From: Bacillota bacterium
GTDB lineage: Bacteria > Bacillota > Sulfobacillia > DUMF01
DNA: 64,000 bases
Assembly (NCBI GenBank): GCA_012840015.1
Contig: DUMF01000028.1
Coordinates: 106,975-170,974 of the forward strand
Reading direction: 5' to 3'
Positions 16,269 through 26,097 of this stretch are shown in pieces. The number at the start of each line of letters is the position of its first letter. Positions within the stretch are counted from its first letter, which is position 1. The notes below the pieces were generated by a model, which was given only the letters and a program-made list of their open reading frames with translations, was not told the DNA's origin and did no database searches. The translations under genes were made by a program, and so were the position numbers.

Positions 16269-16777
16269 TCGCGAATGGCCGCTTCGTAATCGGGATGCAG
16301 CACGAACGTGCCCCCAACGATTACCTCCTCGTTCCAGGGCAGAATCACAACGCCATCAGACTCGATGCCCCAATACGTAGGCCTGAAGCCGCCAGGCTGT
16401 ATGTGAAAAGCGCAAGTTTTTACCTTTCTGGCGCCCTTCTTTTGTGCTTCTTTAAGGGCCAGAAGAATCGTTTCCCCTGTGACGGCTACATCGTCCACGA
16501 TAAGCACCCTACGCCCACTGATCTCCTCGGGAAGCGGAGTAAGAAGGTGCGGTTTGGAACTCATCAGCAAGTTTTTTCGACGCCTAGTAATTTTGATTGG
16601 ATAGAAATCCGTGCGCAGAGCCATTGCTATGATTGCCGCTGGAATGACTCCACCCATAGCTATCCCTAGGATGAGGTCGGGGCTGTATTCCTTGTCGAGG
16701 GTAAGAGCCAGTCCCCGGCAGAACTCCATAATATCGTCCCACGATACCTGTATGATATGTTCTTTCCGGTCTTCCAC
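16244..16777 (-). CDS. Phosphoribosyltransferase-family protein
   Basis: This 177-residue type I PRTase domain has the PRPP-binding motif V-L-I-V-D-D-V-A-V-T-G-E-T, a preceding G-I-A-M-G-G-V-I-P loop and a hood segment at the N-terminus. GTG at 16777 follows GGAGGG with ideal spacing. The family includes hypoxanthine/xanthine-type transferases and relatives of unknown substrate. It is the first gene of a run leading into murT, gatD and the PP2C gene. Confidence 0.8.
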   Translation of the reverse strand: MEDRKEHIIQVSWDDIMEFCRGLALTLDKEYSPDLILGIAMGGVIPAAIIAMALRTDFYPIKITRRRKNLLMSSKPHLLTPLPEEISGRRVLIVDDVAVTGETILLALKEAQKKGARKVKTCAFHIQPGGFRPTYWGIESDGVVILPWNEEVIVGGTFVLHPDYEAAIREWNSRGSV

Positions 16778-17641
16778 TGTTCCGCCCTCCGATTTGGACA
16801 GACCCCAGCGTATTTCGAGAGTAGGTCCACCGTTTCCTGCATTGAGTTTTGTCAAAGAGCGGAGGATTGTCAATGATGGCTGTATTACATCCGTAGCGCG
16901 AGTTTTCGTCTCCCGGTAAAACGCCGAGGCCTGGCCTGCTCCTGGCTAGCGCCTGCCTCCTCAGAGGGCTTGATGAAGGCGACCCAAGGGTAGTAGGCGT
17001 CGCAGTAGCCACCCAGCTGATCCACCGCTTCTTTGTCAACAATATGATATCGTCCGTGGCTCCGCGTTGCAAACGCACTGAGCCACAGACTCCTACATCG
17101 GCGTGGTTGCCGTGCTCACTCAGAGTAATCTTGCCGCCACCGCCTTCGGCCCGCTGTACTTGAACCAGATAGGGCCGAAGGCAGATTCGGGAAGAAGCTG
17201 GAGGCTATGGGTGCGACGCATAAGAAGGCGTATTTTTATGAGAAGCCAATTGAAACTCAATAGAAGAGGTCGAGGGTTAGCCGCACGCTGGGCAAACTTC
17301 TAACCACGAGAGATCTTGCTCAGCGCCACGCGACCTTTCTCAACCTCTGCCCGTTCCTTCAAACGTAGTCCCCTAGTCCCGGGAGAAACGCGATTCGATA
17401 CCCCGCCCCTTTCATCACCAAACCTCAAAGCGGTGTGTACGGTACAAACCAAGCTTGCCAGTTACCCATGCACAAAACACTCGGAGGGCGAAAACGCTAC
17501 CGCACCCACAAACCCAGGGAAGGCTTTTGTGCACATAGTGCCGTGGCGGGCGTCAGGCGTATTCTTGCAGCGGCGTTGTCCTAGACTTCACTGCTGGGAA
17601 CAACCTGAGCAAGGGATCCGACCTCGTCTTCTAGGCTCCAC
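16778..17641. other. 864-bp stretch without a supported gene
   Basis: No intact gene is seen. On the minus strand a frame closed at TAA (16885-16887) is open back to about 17119. It reads like protein, with H-I-V-D-K-E-A-V-D-Q-L-G-G-Y and D-A-Y-Y-P-W-V-A-F, but it has no start and I do not recognise the family. A second minus-strand patch around 17290-17430 also looks once-coding. Both may be decayed genes. The place where dnaJ might be expected after grpE is inside this stretch and shows no DnaJ motif. Confidence 0.4.
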
Positions 17642-18208
17642 TTACCCCTGTTTCAACTCTGTGGCTTCTACAGCTTCGTTGGACACTACCTTTACCCGGG
17701 CAGCCCGCAAGAGGTGGCCTTTGAACGTGTAGCCCCTTCTAACCTCTTCTACTATGGTGCCGTTCTCACGGCTCGAATCTTTGACAACCTCAACTGCCTC
17801 GTGCAGGGAAGGATCGAACTTCTCACCCAAGCTCTTTACGGGCTTTACCCCCTCCGATTCCAACACCATATCAAACTGCCTGGCCACCATTTCCACGCCG
17901 CGCTTTATCCCGGCGGTGTCTGTTGAATCCGGGCTCGCCAGCGCCCTGTCGAGGTTATCTCTCACATCCAGGATCTTCAGTACAGTCTCTGCCTGGGCCT
18001 GATATATTCTCTTGGCGGCATCTGCCTCCACGCGTTTGCGATAGTTGTCGAAGTCTGCCCGAGCCCGTAGGAACAGATCCCAGTTTTCTTCGGCTTTCTT
18101 CCTCGCTTCTTCCAGCTCTTTTTCCAGTTGTTGCCTCACTCGCTCCGCCTCAGACTCTGGTTGGGCGGTCTGAGCATTTCCTTCATTCTTTTCTTCCGTA
18201 TTCTGCAT
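17642..18208 (-). CDS. grpE: Nucleotide exchange factor GrpE
   Basis: GrpE releases ADP from DnaK. The 188-residue protein has a charged N-terminal tail, a long coiled coil (about residues 20-75) ending in the conserved [10 protein letters not shown], and the C-terminal beta domain with F-D-P-S-L-H-E-A-V and [16 protein letters not shown]. The ATG at 18208 lies inside the end of dnaK (26-base overlap). The gene order hspR-dnaK-grpE differs from the usual hrcA-grpE-dnaK-dnaJ of Bacillota. Confidence 0.95.
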   Translation of the reverse strand: MQNTEEKNEGNAQTAQPESEAERVRQQLEKELEEARKKAEENWDLFLRARADFDNYRKRVEADAAKRIYQAQAETVLKILDVRDNLDRALASPDSTDTAGIKRGVEMVARQFDMVLESEGVKPVKSLGEKFDPSLHEAVEVVKDSSRENGTIVEEVRRGYTFKGHLLRAARVKVVSNEAVEATELKQG

Positions 18209-20075
18209 CGTACACCTTACCCTCCCCACCAGAGCTATTTCCCTCTGGGCTCGTCTTGGTGCCGCTCGCCCCAGTCTGCTTGTACAGAATCTCGGATAGC
18301 TTGAAGGCCGCTTCCTGAAGAGCGTCCGTACAGCTCCTGATCTTTTCAATGTCCTGCCCCTTCAGGGCCTCTTTTAGCTCGTTTATTGCCTTCTCGGCCT
18401 TAGACCTATCCTCGGGAGTGAATTTGGAACCATGATCCTTCAGGGTTTTCTCGGTTGTGTGTATCAAGCTGTCTGCCTTGTTGCGGAGTTCTGCAGCCTC
18501 CCTGAACTTCCTGTCCTCTTCGGCATGTTCTTCCGCTTCCCGCACCTTCCGCTCAACTTCCTCCCGGCTAAGCTGAGTGGAAGCGGTGATGGTTATGCGC
18601 TGTTCTTTGCCAGTGGCCTTATCCTTTGCAGAAACATTGAGAATCCCGTTAGCATCGATGTCGAAGGTGACTTCTATTTGCGGTACCCCGCGAGGAGCCG
18701 GCGGTATGCCGTCCAAGTGGAACCGCCCGAGCGTTCTGTTGTCCTTGGCCATTGGGCGTTCGCCCTGCAACACGTGTATCTCTACCGAAGTTTGCCCGTC
18801 AGCTGCAGTAGTGAAAACCTCTGACTTCCTCGTGGGAATCGTGGTGTTCCGCGGTATCAAAGGAGTCATTATCCCGCCGAGCGTTTCCACGCCAAGAGTA
18901 AGAGGCGTCACATCGAGCAAAACGATGTCCTTCACTTCCCCGGCTAGGACACCCGCCTGAATGGCTGCACCTACCGCAACCACCTCGTCGGGGTTGACGC
19001 TCCTGTTAGGCTCCTTTCCGGTAAGGCGCCTCACCAGTTCCTGCACGGCCGGCATCCTGGTAGAACCTCCAACCAGGATGACTTCGTCCAGGTCCTCGGG
19101 CTTCAGCTTGGCATCTTCCAAGGCCTGCCGGAATGGCCTGATACACCGTTCGGTCAGATCGGCGGTGATTTCTTCGAATTTCGCCCTGGTCAAGCGCATT
19201 TCGAGGTGCTTGGGCCCGCTCGCATCCGCAGTGATAAAAGGAAGGCTTATCGTGGTTTCGACAACGGAGGAAAGCTCGCACTTTGCCTTCTCCGCCGCTT
19301 CGATGAGCCTCTGCAACGCCTGGGTGTCCTTCCGCAGGTCGATACCTTCCTGTCTCATGAACTCATTGGCGATATAGTTCACGATCCTCTGGTCGTAGTC
19401 GTCCCCACCCAGGTGAGTATCTCCACTTGTGGCCTTCACTTCGAACACCCCGTCGCCCACCTCGAGCACCGAGACGTCGAAAGTGCCTCCTCCGAGGTCC
19501 CAAACCAGAATCGTCTGATTCTGCTTCTTGTCCAGACCGTACGCTAGGGAGGCCGCCGTAGGCTCGTTAATTATCCTCAATACCTCCAGGCCGGCTATGC
19601 GCCCTGCATCCTTGGTCGCCTGGCGCTGGGAATCGTTGAAGTAAGCCGGTACCGTAATCACAGCCTTGGTAACGGGCTCACCGAGGTATTTTTCTGCGTC
19701 TTCTTTCATCTTTCGTAGAATCATAGCGGAGACATCTTCCGGAGTGAGCTCCGCTCCGGTGGCGGGAATGTATACTCTGACTTGTTCGTTCGGCCCTTTA
19801 CGCACCTCGTATGGCACGCGCTTGCGTTCTTCTTCTACCTCGCTGTATCTACGCCCCATAAACCGCTTTATTGAATAAACGGTATTCTTGGGGTTCAATA
19901 CCGCCTGTCTCCTCGCCAACTGGCCCACAAGCCTTTCGCCCGTCTTTGTAAACCCAACCACAGAGGGCGTCAGTCTTGATCCCTCAGAATTAATTATCAC
20001 GGTCGGTTTGCCTGCTTCCATAACGGCTATTACCGAGTTCGTCGTACCCAGGTCTATTCCAACTACCTTCGCCAT
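18183..20075 (-). CDS. dnaK: Chaperone protein DnaK (Hsp70)
   Basis: This is a complete 630-residue Hsp70. It has the N-terminal G-I-D-L-G-T-T-N-S motif, [13 protein letters not shown] and W-D-L-G-G-G-T-F-D in the ATPase domain, V-G-G-S-T-R-M-P near the end of it, [10 protein letters not shown] in the substrate-binding domain and a helical lid. ATG at 20075 follows GGAGGGG. It is the second gene of a heat-shock operon headed by hspR. The tail is glycine-rich and short. Confidence 0.97.
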   Translation of the reverse strand: MAKVVGIDLGTTNSVIAVMEAGKPTVIINSEGSRLTPSVVGFTKTGERLVGQLARRQAVLNPKNTVYSIKRFMGRRYSEVEEERKRVPYEVRKGPNEQVRVYIPATGAELTPEDVSAMILRKMKEDAEKYLGEPVTKAVITVPAYFNDSQRQATKDAGRIAGLEVLRIINEPTAASLAYGLDKKQNQTILVWDLGGGTFDVSVLEVGDGVFEVKATSGDTHLGGDDYDQRIVNYIANEFMRQEGIDLRKDTQALQRLIEAAEKAKCELSSVVETTISLPFITADASGPKHLEMRLTRAKFEEITADLTERCIRPFRQALEDAKLKPEDLDEVILVGGSTRMPAVQELVRRLTGKEPNRSVNPDEVVAVGAAIQAGVLAGEVKDIVLLDVTPLTLGVETLGGIMTPLIPRNTTIPTRKSEVFTTAADGQTSVEIHVLQGERPMAKDNRTLGRFHLDGIPPAPRGVPQIEVTFDIDANGILNVSAKDKATGKEQRITITASTQLSREEVERKVREAEEHAEEDRKFREAAELRNKADSLIHTTEKTLKDHGSKFTPEDRSKAEKAINELKEALKGQDIEKIRSCTDALQEAAFKLSEILYKQTGASGTKTSPEGNSSGGEGKVYDAEYGRKE

Positions 20076-20102
20076 TACTACCCCTCCTGTCCGTATGGGC
20101 TC

Positions 20103-20417
20103 TCACTCACCCAGCCCACGCATCCGTTCTTCCATACTGAGTATTATCTTCACGCCAGCCCTGTTGACACCCTGAGCCATCAGCTCTAGTATCCGCCTCA
20201 ACAACCTTAAGTCATTATCGGAATAGAGCCGGATATTGGTTTCTGTTCGGGCCGGCACGAGGAAACCCTCTCTTTCCAGTTGACGCAAAGTCTGGGGATG
20301 CACCCCGAGGAGTCTTGCAACCACACTTATGGTGTAGACTGGTTCGTCCCACCCGTGGGCTGCTTTTTCTGCTTCCCTTTCCCTCAGGGGTCCCTCCTTT
20401 TCGCTCACTCCCATCAT
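20103..20417 (-). CDS. hspR: MerR-family heat-shock repressor HspR
   Basis: HspR represses dnaK operons, with DnaK acting as co-repressor. The 104-residue protein has a winged MerR helix-turn-helix (Y-T-I-S-V-V-A-R-L-L-G-V-H-P-Q-T-L-R) followed by R-L-Y-S-D-N-D-L and a short dimerisation helix, as in HspR. ATG at 20417 follows CGGAGGAG. A stretch with a match to the HspR-associated inverted repeat lies just upstream in its promoter, and dnaK starts 27 bases after its stop. HspR is common in Actinobacteria and less usual in Bacillota. Confidence 0.9.
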   Translation of the reverse strand: MMGVSEKEGPLREREAEKAAHGWDEPVYTISVVARLLGVHPQTLRQLEREGFLVPARTETNIRLYSDNDLRLLRRILELMAQGVNRAGVKIILSMEERMRGLGE

Positions 20418-20451
20418 AAAGAACCACTCCTCCGGGACCTTACACAAAGCG

Positions 20452-20481
20452 ATTATAGAAAGTTGAGTCGATACAGTCAAG
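20452..20481 (-). promoter_or_regulatory. Promoter with HspR-type (HAIR-like) operator for hspR-dnaK-grpE
   Basis: On the minus strand TTGACT (20480-20475) and a perfect TATAAT (20457-20452) are separated by exactly 17 bases. Overlapping the -35 and spacer is CTTGACT-N6-ACTCAAC (20481-20462). Each half differs by one base from the HAIR consensus CTTGAGT-N7-ACTCAAG, and the spacer is one base shorter. The overlap explains repression by occlusion of RNA polymerase. Confidence 0.8.
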
Positions 20482-20522
20482 GTTCTTTCGTGGGCTACTC
20501 TCCTGCAGACGAGAGTGGATTG

Positions 20523-21800
20523 CTATAGTCGACGGATGCGCGGGCGGCGGGGTTTCAGGTAACGCTTACGGAGGCGCCTCTTCCTTCGTGCGGCCGATCG
20601 CGCACTCGAAAGCAGCGCGAGCACACCACAGAAGGCTAGCGTCCACTTCCAGGGCAAACGCGACAAAACTAACCCCGGGACGGCCTCCGCCGCCACAACT
20701 GGTATACAGATTTCCGCGGCGCTCGGCAGTGTCGGGAAGCTAATGTAGGCGATGCCGAGAGTATCGCCCGCGCTTATCGGAGGCCGGACTCCTTCTTTCC
20801 AGGCCACCCTAACCTGAGCGGTTGCTCCTTTTTCTTCCGTACATACCGGGAGCACCGCGTCCTCCCCTGCCACCGCCTTAACCTCGTGCGAAAATCCCCA
20901 AGAGCTGAATTTCCTGGTCCCGAGCTCCTGGCCTTTCTGGACGACTGTAAGGGTGACGTAACGCGCGAAATAGTAGTCTATCAACTCCCGGATGTCCTTC
21001 CAGAAACCCATCTCGCCGCCGAGCAGCACCACCAGCACTTCTTGCCCCCCGCGTTTGGCTGAGGCCACCATGCAGTGCCCGGCAGCAGTGGTATAGCCAG
21101 TCTTGACTCCGGTTCCGTCTTCGCTCCAAAGCAGCCGGTTTTCATTGTAGAGAACCCGGGTGGAATTCTTGACCGGCCACGGCATCTGCCATTCCCTGGT
21201 GGAGACCACCTGACGGAACTGAGGGTTCTGCATCGCATACCTGGCGATGAGCGCCAGGTCGTGCGCTGTGGTATAGTGGTCCGGGTCTTCCAACCCGTTT
21301 GGATTTGTGAAGTGGGTCCCTGTGCACCCGAGTGAGGCGGCCTTTTCGTTCATCATTTGCGCGAAGCTCTCCACCGACCCGCCGAGGTGTTCGGCGATAG
21401 CGATCGCGGCATCATTGGCTGACTCGAGCATGAGGGCGTAAAGAAGGTCTCGGAGAGACTCCTTCTCTCCTTCCTCGAGGTATATCCGGCTGCCTTCTAC
21501 TGAAGCCGCACGCTTGCTCACCACTACCATGTCGTCCATTCGTCCCTTTTCGATAGCGAGTATTGCGGTCATTATTTTGGTAGTGCTGGCCGGTTTCATC
21601 CGCTTGTCAGGCGCCTCCCAGTAGAGTGGCCGCCCCGAAGCCATGTCCATCACGTAGAGACTACCTGCATTGACGTGTGGCCATTCCTTTGACGAGGAAG
21701 CACTGGCCCGAGTGGTTCCGCCCGGTACCAGTGCTGTGTACACCAATGACATCATCACTAAAGCAATAGTTATGTACCGAACATAGCCTTTCAAGCCCAT
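20523..21800 (-). CDS. D-alanyl-D-alanine carboxypeptidase (DacF/PBP5-like)
   Basis: This membrane-anchored penicillin-binding protein trims the terminal D-Ala of peptidoglycan stems. The 425-residue protein has an N-terminal signal helix (residues 8-27) and the catalytic triad motifs S-T-T-K (72-75), S-A-N (127-129) and K-T-G (233-235). A PBP5-type C-terminal beta domain is followed by a membrane helix near residue 385 and a very basic tail (R-R-K-R-R-L-R-K-R). It overlaps the flavoprotein gene by ten bases. DacF-type enzymes often act in spore cortex formation; that role here is inferred. Confidence 0.92.
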   Translation of the reverse strand: MGLKGYVRYITIALVMMSLVYTALVPGGTTRASASSSKEWPHVNAGSLYVMDMASGRPLYWEAPDKRMKPASTTKIMTAILAIEKGRMDDMVVVSKRAASVEGSRIYLEEGEKESLRDLLYALMLESANDAAIAIAEHLGGSVESFAQMMNEKAASLGCTGTHFTNPNGLEDPDHYTTAHDLALIARYAMQNPQFRQVVSTREWQMPWPVKNSTRVLYNENRLLWSEDGTGVKTGYTTAAGHCMVASAKRGGQEVLVVLLGGEMGFWKDIRELIDYYFARYVTLTVVQKGQELGTRKFSSWGFSHEVKAVAGEDAVLPVCTEEKGATAQVRVAWKEGVRPPISAGDTLGIAYISFPTLPSAAEICIPVVAAEAVPGLVLSRLPWKWTLAFCGVLALLSSARSAARRKRRLRKRYLKPRRPRIRRL

Positions 21801-23380
21801 TCAGCCGTAAGAGTCCCCTCGTTTAACCTAATCAGAATCGGCTTAGACTGCAGCGGGTCTTCCACCGGAAAATCGGTACGATAGTGGACCCCTCTGCTTT
21901 CCTTTCTAAGCAATGCCGCGGTCGCAACCATTTTCGCCGTCACGATCATATTACGCAGTTCGATGCGTTGCAATGTGTCCCGAGGAGTTGCCACCGTAAC
22001 TCGCTGGCCGAGGTACTCGAGTTCCTCCAGACTACGTAGGGCCTCATTGAGCCCTCTCTCGTCACGAAGGGGCCCGAGAAAGCGCTGGCAAACGAGCCTG
22101 AGCCGTCGTTGCAACGCTGCACAGGACTCTCCCGTTTCATGGCTAGTTTCCATTTGCCGGAAGGTAGTTTCTAAGTCCTTCTCACGGGAAGCGAAGGCAG
22201 CCGCCGAGGCCCCTGCTCTGGGCCCGAATACTGCCAGGTTGGTCAGAGCATTACCGCCTACCCTGTTGGCACCGTCCACCCCTCCTGTAACTTCGCCGCA
22301 AGCATACACCCCAGGAATGCCTGTACTGCCATCCGGAGCGATGACTGCACCGCCACAGAAGTAATGCTGGATCGGCCCTACTTCCACCGGCACGGGCGCC
22401 GCTATGCCTTCTTTGCTTAAGTACCTCAGGTACATCTTGTAAATGGCGCCGAGGGACGATTTCTCCCAATCGAGTTTCAAACTCGAAAGATCGAGTTCCT
22501 CCAGATGAAGCAGCACTTTTCCTCTTCTCTTTGCCAAGGCTACCTCGATGGCACACTTATCGCGAGCAACGTCGTTCGCCTTGCGTCCAGAAGGAATCCC
22601 CCACTCCGCCAATCGGCGTTTCAGAAACTCCTCACCATCTGAATCCACTAACTTACAGTGATCTATTACACCCAGATCTATCATCCATCGCGGCAAGCCG
22701 GGTTGGTCGAACCCGAGAGGGTAGAACTGCACGAACTCCATGTCTCTCAGAGGAACGCCGATTTCTGCCAATAAGACATAGCCGTCTCCCGTTGTATGCG
22801 GAGGGTTGTCCGTCAAATCGTATATGGAGCCACCGCCACCTGTGGCCACCACCACTGCGGTGCAGCTCAGTCGCTCGAAGCAGCCTCTAACGTAGTCGAA
22901 TGCCTCAACCGCGCGGGGACCTCGTTCACCCATCAATATGGAGGTTGCCATCACTTGTTCCCGTATTACAACTCCTGACTCCCTAAGCTTTTTCACCAGA
23001 GGCCTGGTTATGGAAGTGCCTCGTGCAGCATCTGGAGCAGTTCCAATACCCGCTGTGGCCCGTCCTTTCCCCATAGTAAGATCTACACCGTACTCTGCCA
23101 GACGCTCAAGCGCCCTGGCCCCTTCGCTTGCGAACGCATTCACCAGGTCTCGGTCAGACAAGTTCCTTCCGGTCTTCATCGTTACTTCGAAATGGTCGCG
23201 TGGACTAAGACCGCCCACCGCAGCCGTGAACCCCGCTCCCGACACGGCGGTACAGTTGCCCTTTCCCAGGAGAGACTTACTCAGTAAGAGAACGTCCGCT
23301 CCATGTTCCCTTGCCGCTAAAGCAGCCAGCAGGGCACCTCCTCCGCCTCCAATTACTATAACGCTCATCGAAGCCTTCAC
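21791..23380 (-). CDS. FAD-dependent oxidoreductase, fumarate reductase/L-aspartate oxidase-like flavoprotein
   Basis: The 529-residue flavoprotein starts with the dinucleotide-binding loop V-I-G-G-G-G-G-A. It has the FAD-binding segment S-G-A-G-F, the capping domain with H-T-T-G-D-G-Y, P-L-G-F near the substrate site, and the C-terminal V-G-G-N-A-L-T-N-L-A-V-F-G motif of the succinate dehydrogenase/fumarate reductase/aspartate oxidase family. No iron-sulfur or membrane partner is encoded alongside. GTG at 23380 overlaps the aldehyde oxidoreductase stop by four bases, so the two may act together. Substrate unknown. Confidence 0.8.
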   Translation of the reverse strand: MKASMSVIVIGGGGGALLAALAAREHGADVLLLSKSLLGKGNCTAVSGAGFTAAVGGLSPRDHFEVTMKTGRNLSDRDLVNAFASEGARALERLAEYGVDLTMGKGRATAGIGTAPDAARGTSITRPLVKKLRESGVVIREQVMATSILMGERGPRAVEAFDYVRGCFERLSCTAVVVATGGGGSIYDLTDNPPHTTGDGYVLLAEIGVPLRDMEFVQFYPLGFDQPGLPRWMIDLGVIDHCKLVDSDGEEFLKRRLAEWGIPSGRKANDVARDKCAIEVALAKRRGKVLLHLEELDLSSLKLDWEKSSLGAIYKMYLRYLSKEGIAAPVPVEVGPIQHYFCGGAVIAPDGSTGIPGVYACGEVTGGVDGANRVGGNALTNLAVFGPRAGASAAAFASREKDLETTFRQMETSHETGESCAALQRRLRLVCQRFLGPLRDERGLNEALRSLEELEYLGQRVTVATPRDTLQRIELRNMIVTAKMVATAALLRKESRGVHYRTDFPVEDPLQSKPILIRLNEGTLTAEWA

Positions 23381-25272
23381 TCCATTCCGTCCAGGCCCAG
23401 CCGTCGGAGGGTATCCGGGCGGGGCCTCCCCGTATCAAGCTCCCAACCCCTGGCAGTATAGTACTCGTCCAACATCGGTTCAAGCTCCACCACTCGCCCC
23501 TTGGCAGGCCCGCATACGATCGGCTCCGACAAAAAGCGTGTGCACAGCGTGTCGTCCGCCCTCGTCAGGCCTTGTCTCAAGTTGAAAAGCCGCTCCACGT
23601 TCACCACCCGTTCCCCAAGGAGCATCAAGCTTTCGCCGTCCGAGTCCTCACCGGTGACTGAGCGGTAGAACTTCGCAAGCCATTCCGGCACCATGAGCGC
23701 GGTCCTGACAACGAACTTACACACCGTAAGGCTGTCCGCAACCGCTCGTTGGTCCTCGCTCCACTTGACGAGCCTTCCCTTCCCGGCCACCCCGAAAGGC
23801 GCCACTGCCTCACTCGTGCCGAAAAGCCTCTTAGCTTCATCCGGAGAGAAATACGTTTCCGCCGTCGGCAAAGCCCTCAAATGACAGCCCCCACGGCTCG
23901 CCACGGCATAACCTAGCCCCCAGGCGGGAGCAGCACGTGGGTCGCTCAACCCCGGGTCTTGGCCCTTGGAATGGATCACGTATCGTTCGCTGCCTCGTCC
24001 AATCACTTGCGCCGCCCGGTAGGCTCCCTCGCCAAGTAGCCGTGCGAATTCTCCTTCCCTGTAGGCCATCCGCCTGACCAACTTTATTACCGCCCTGTGG
24101 TTTCCCCATTCGAGCTCTAGCCCGTCCGTATCTGCAGGCCCGATGATTCCCCGCTGCCAGCATTCCATTGCCCACGCTATGGCGCTACCTGTGTTCAAGG
24201 TATCGAGGCCAAGCCTGTTACATTCAGAATTGACTGCAAGTATCGAGGGGAGGTTCGAATTGCCTACCTTTGAACCGAACCCCGCAAGCGTGACATATTC
24301 TGGTCCTTCGCCCCACGTGCCCGCGTATTCCCCTTCGTCGACCCGATAGTGGTGCCCACAGTGTAGCGGGCATGCAAAGCATGCAGCGGATCCCGTCCAG
24401 TACCGCCTCAACGCTTCTGCCGATATGCTTTCATATCCTTCGAACTGCGAAAGCTGATAGTTCCTGGTAGCCAGTCTCCCCGCCTTCTGGTGCGCGGCCA
24501 GTAGGGAAGGTGTCCCGTCCCTGGCATAACTCTGGGACCAAAAGTCTTTGGAGAGCACCTCCATGGCCTGCAGGACCACCCGCTTGAGCTCGTCAGGTCT
24601 CGCCACCGGCACCCCTTTGGAACCCTTCAGCGCGATGGCTTTCAGCTTCTTGGAGCCCATCACAGCCGCCAGACCGCACTTCGCTGCAGCCCTGTGACAG
24701 TCGTTTATGATGGCACTGGTCCTCACCAGCCGCTCACCGGCAGGGCCGATACATGCCACCTCCGCCTCGTTTAGGCCGTCCATCTGTCTGATCGCTTCGG
24801 TGGTCTGCCATGTATCCAGTCCCCAAAGTGCACTGGCATCTAAAATACGGGGCCCTTCCTCCGAGATCACCAGTATCACGGGGGTCTTGGATGTTCCGGT
24901 GACAACTATCTGATCGAATCCACAATACTTCAACTCGGCCCCGAAAAACCCACCCGAGTTAGAGTCCCCGAAGCAGGGCCGGTCGGCCGGCTTGCCGTCA
25001 TGTGCACCCACCACAGTCAAGGGCGATACTGCCGTAACAGTGTAGCGCCCTGACCCTGGTACCAGCGTTCCCGTAGCTGGCCCTACCCCGAACAACAGAG
25101 GATTATCAGGAGATAGCGGATCCGTTTCAGCGTCGACCAGCCTATAGAGCAACGCGGAGTTAAGCCCGCGTCCTCCCAGGTACTTCCGCAACTCTTCTGG
25201 TTCAATCAGCTCTTCCTCGCATCGTCCGGTGCAAAGGTCAACCCACAGCCTCTTGCCGCACCAGCCGAACAC
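23377..25272 (-). CDS. Aldehyde:ferredoxin oxidoreductase (tungsten-type)
   Basis: This enzyme interconverts aldehydes and carboxylates with ferredoxin as electron carrier, using a tungsten (or molybdenum) bis-pyranopterin and one [4Fe-4S] cluster. The sequence has the N-terminal G-W-x-G-K-x-L-x-V-D-L, the G-G-R-G-L-N segment, the cluster ligands C-F-A-C-P-L-H-C with a fourth Cys in D-S-L-T-V-C, and pterin-binding motifs. GTG at 25272 lies eight bases after GGAAGGG; GTG at 25281 is an alternative. It sits at the end of the Liv/DUF1445 cluster. Confidence 0.92.
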   Translation of the reverse strand: MFGWCGKRLWVDLCTGRCEEELIEPEELRKYLGGRGLNSALLYRLVDAETDPLSPDNPLLFGVGPATGTLVPGSGRYTVTAVSPLTVVGAHDGKPADRPCFGDSNSGGFFGAELKYCGFDQIVVTGTSKTPVILVISEEGPRILDASALWGLDTWQTTEAIRQMDGLNEAEVACIGPAGERLVRTSAIINDCHRAAAKCGLAAVMGSKKLKAIALKGSKGVPVARPDELKRVVLQAMEVLSKDFWSQSYARDGTPSLLAAHQKAGRLATRNYQLSQFEGYESISAEALRRYWTGSAACFACPLHCGHHYRVDEGEYAGTWGEGPEYVTLAGFGSKVGNSNLPSILAVNSECNRLGLDTLNTGSAIAWAMECWQRGIIGPADTDGLELEWGNHRAVIKLVRRMAYREGEFARLLGEGAYRAAQVIGRGSERYVIHSKGQDPGLSDPRAAPAWGLGYAVASRGGCHLRALPTAETYFSPDEAKRLFGTSEAVAPFGVAGKGRLVKWSEDQRAVADSLTVCKFVVRTALMVPEWLAKFYRSVTGEDSDGESLMLLGERVVNVERLFNLRQGLTRADDTLCTRFLSEPIVCGPAKGRVVELEPMLDEYYTARGWELDTGRPRPDTLRRLGLDGME

Positions 25273-25302
25273 AAGCCTCACCCTTCCGTCGTCGAAACTC
25301 GC

Positions 25303-26097
25303 TTACGTCAAAAGCTCCATCACCTTTAGATCCGTGACCAGCATGTGACCGGGACTCTGAGTGATCATCAAGTCCAACCCGCTCCTCAACGCCACCTCTT
25401 GGGGGGTGATACTGCACGCCCAAAAAACGGGCACTTCATTCTTTTCTATCGATACCCGATTGCCGAAATCTGGCTTCTCCAAATCCACCCCTAGCTCTTC
25501 CGGACATCCGATGTGGACGGGAGCCCCGTGAGCTAGCGGTAATCGCGCACTCAACAAGACCGCCTCCGAAACCTTATCGGCGGCCACGGGACGCATGGAT
25601 ACCACCAGCGGGCCACGGAACACGCCGGCTGGTATACACTCCCTGTTTGTAACGTAAATGGGGTTACCCCGTCCTTCACGGTTGCCTTTAAGCCGGAGTC
25701 CCCCTTCTTCCAGCAGGTATTCAAAGCTATAACTACAGCCGAGTAGGAAGCAAACTAGATCGTTCCTCCAGTAGTCATCTATCCGAGGCCCTTCGTATAT
25801 CAGGTGCCCTTTCTGGTAGACCCGGTAACCGGGCAAGGCATTCCACAGGGCGGCGCCTGGAGCAGCGTATTTTGAGATTCCGCCCTTTTCTACCACTTCT
25901 ATAACTGGGCAAGGTTTCGGGTTTCTGGAACAAAAAAGTAAAAAATCCGCAGCGTATCGCTCCGGAACCGCTACCAGCCCCGTCTGCACGAAACCTCTAG
26001 CCAACCCCCGCGTGGGAGATTGCCACCGCCCTTCGATGACAGCACGACGCACGGTAGCGCCGTCAGAGTATCGCAATTCATCGTGAAGGTTCCTCAC
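25303..26097 (-). CDS. DUF1445/UPF0317 putative hydro-lyase (D-glutamate cyclase-like)
   Basis: The 264-residue protein matches the UPF0317 family throughout. It has N-P-K-P-C-P-V-I-E-V, a D-L-V-C-F-L-L-G-C-S-x-S-F-E segment, G-P-L-V-V-S-M-R-P, H-G-A-P-V-H-I-G and the C-terminal V-P-V-F-W-A-C-x-x-T-P-Q with S-P-G-H-M. A mitochondrial relative is a D-glutamate cyclase, but the bacterial members are mostly uncharacterised. GTG at 26097 overlaps livF by four bases, linking it to the amino-acid/acid uptake genes. Confidence 0.88.
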   Translation of the reverse strand: MRNLHDELRYSDGATVRRAVIEGRWQSPTRGLARGFVQTGLVAVPERYAADFLLFCSRNPKPCPVIEVVEKGGISKYAAPGAALWNALPGYRVYQKGHLIYEGPRIDDYWRNDLVCFLLGCSYSFEYLLEEGGLRLKGNREGRGNPIYVTNRECIPAGVFRGPLVVSMRPVAADKVSEAVLLSARLPLAHGAPVHIGCPEELGVDLEKPDFGNRVSIEKNEVPVFWACSITPQEVALRSGLDLMITQSPGHMLVTDLKVMELLT

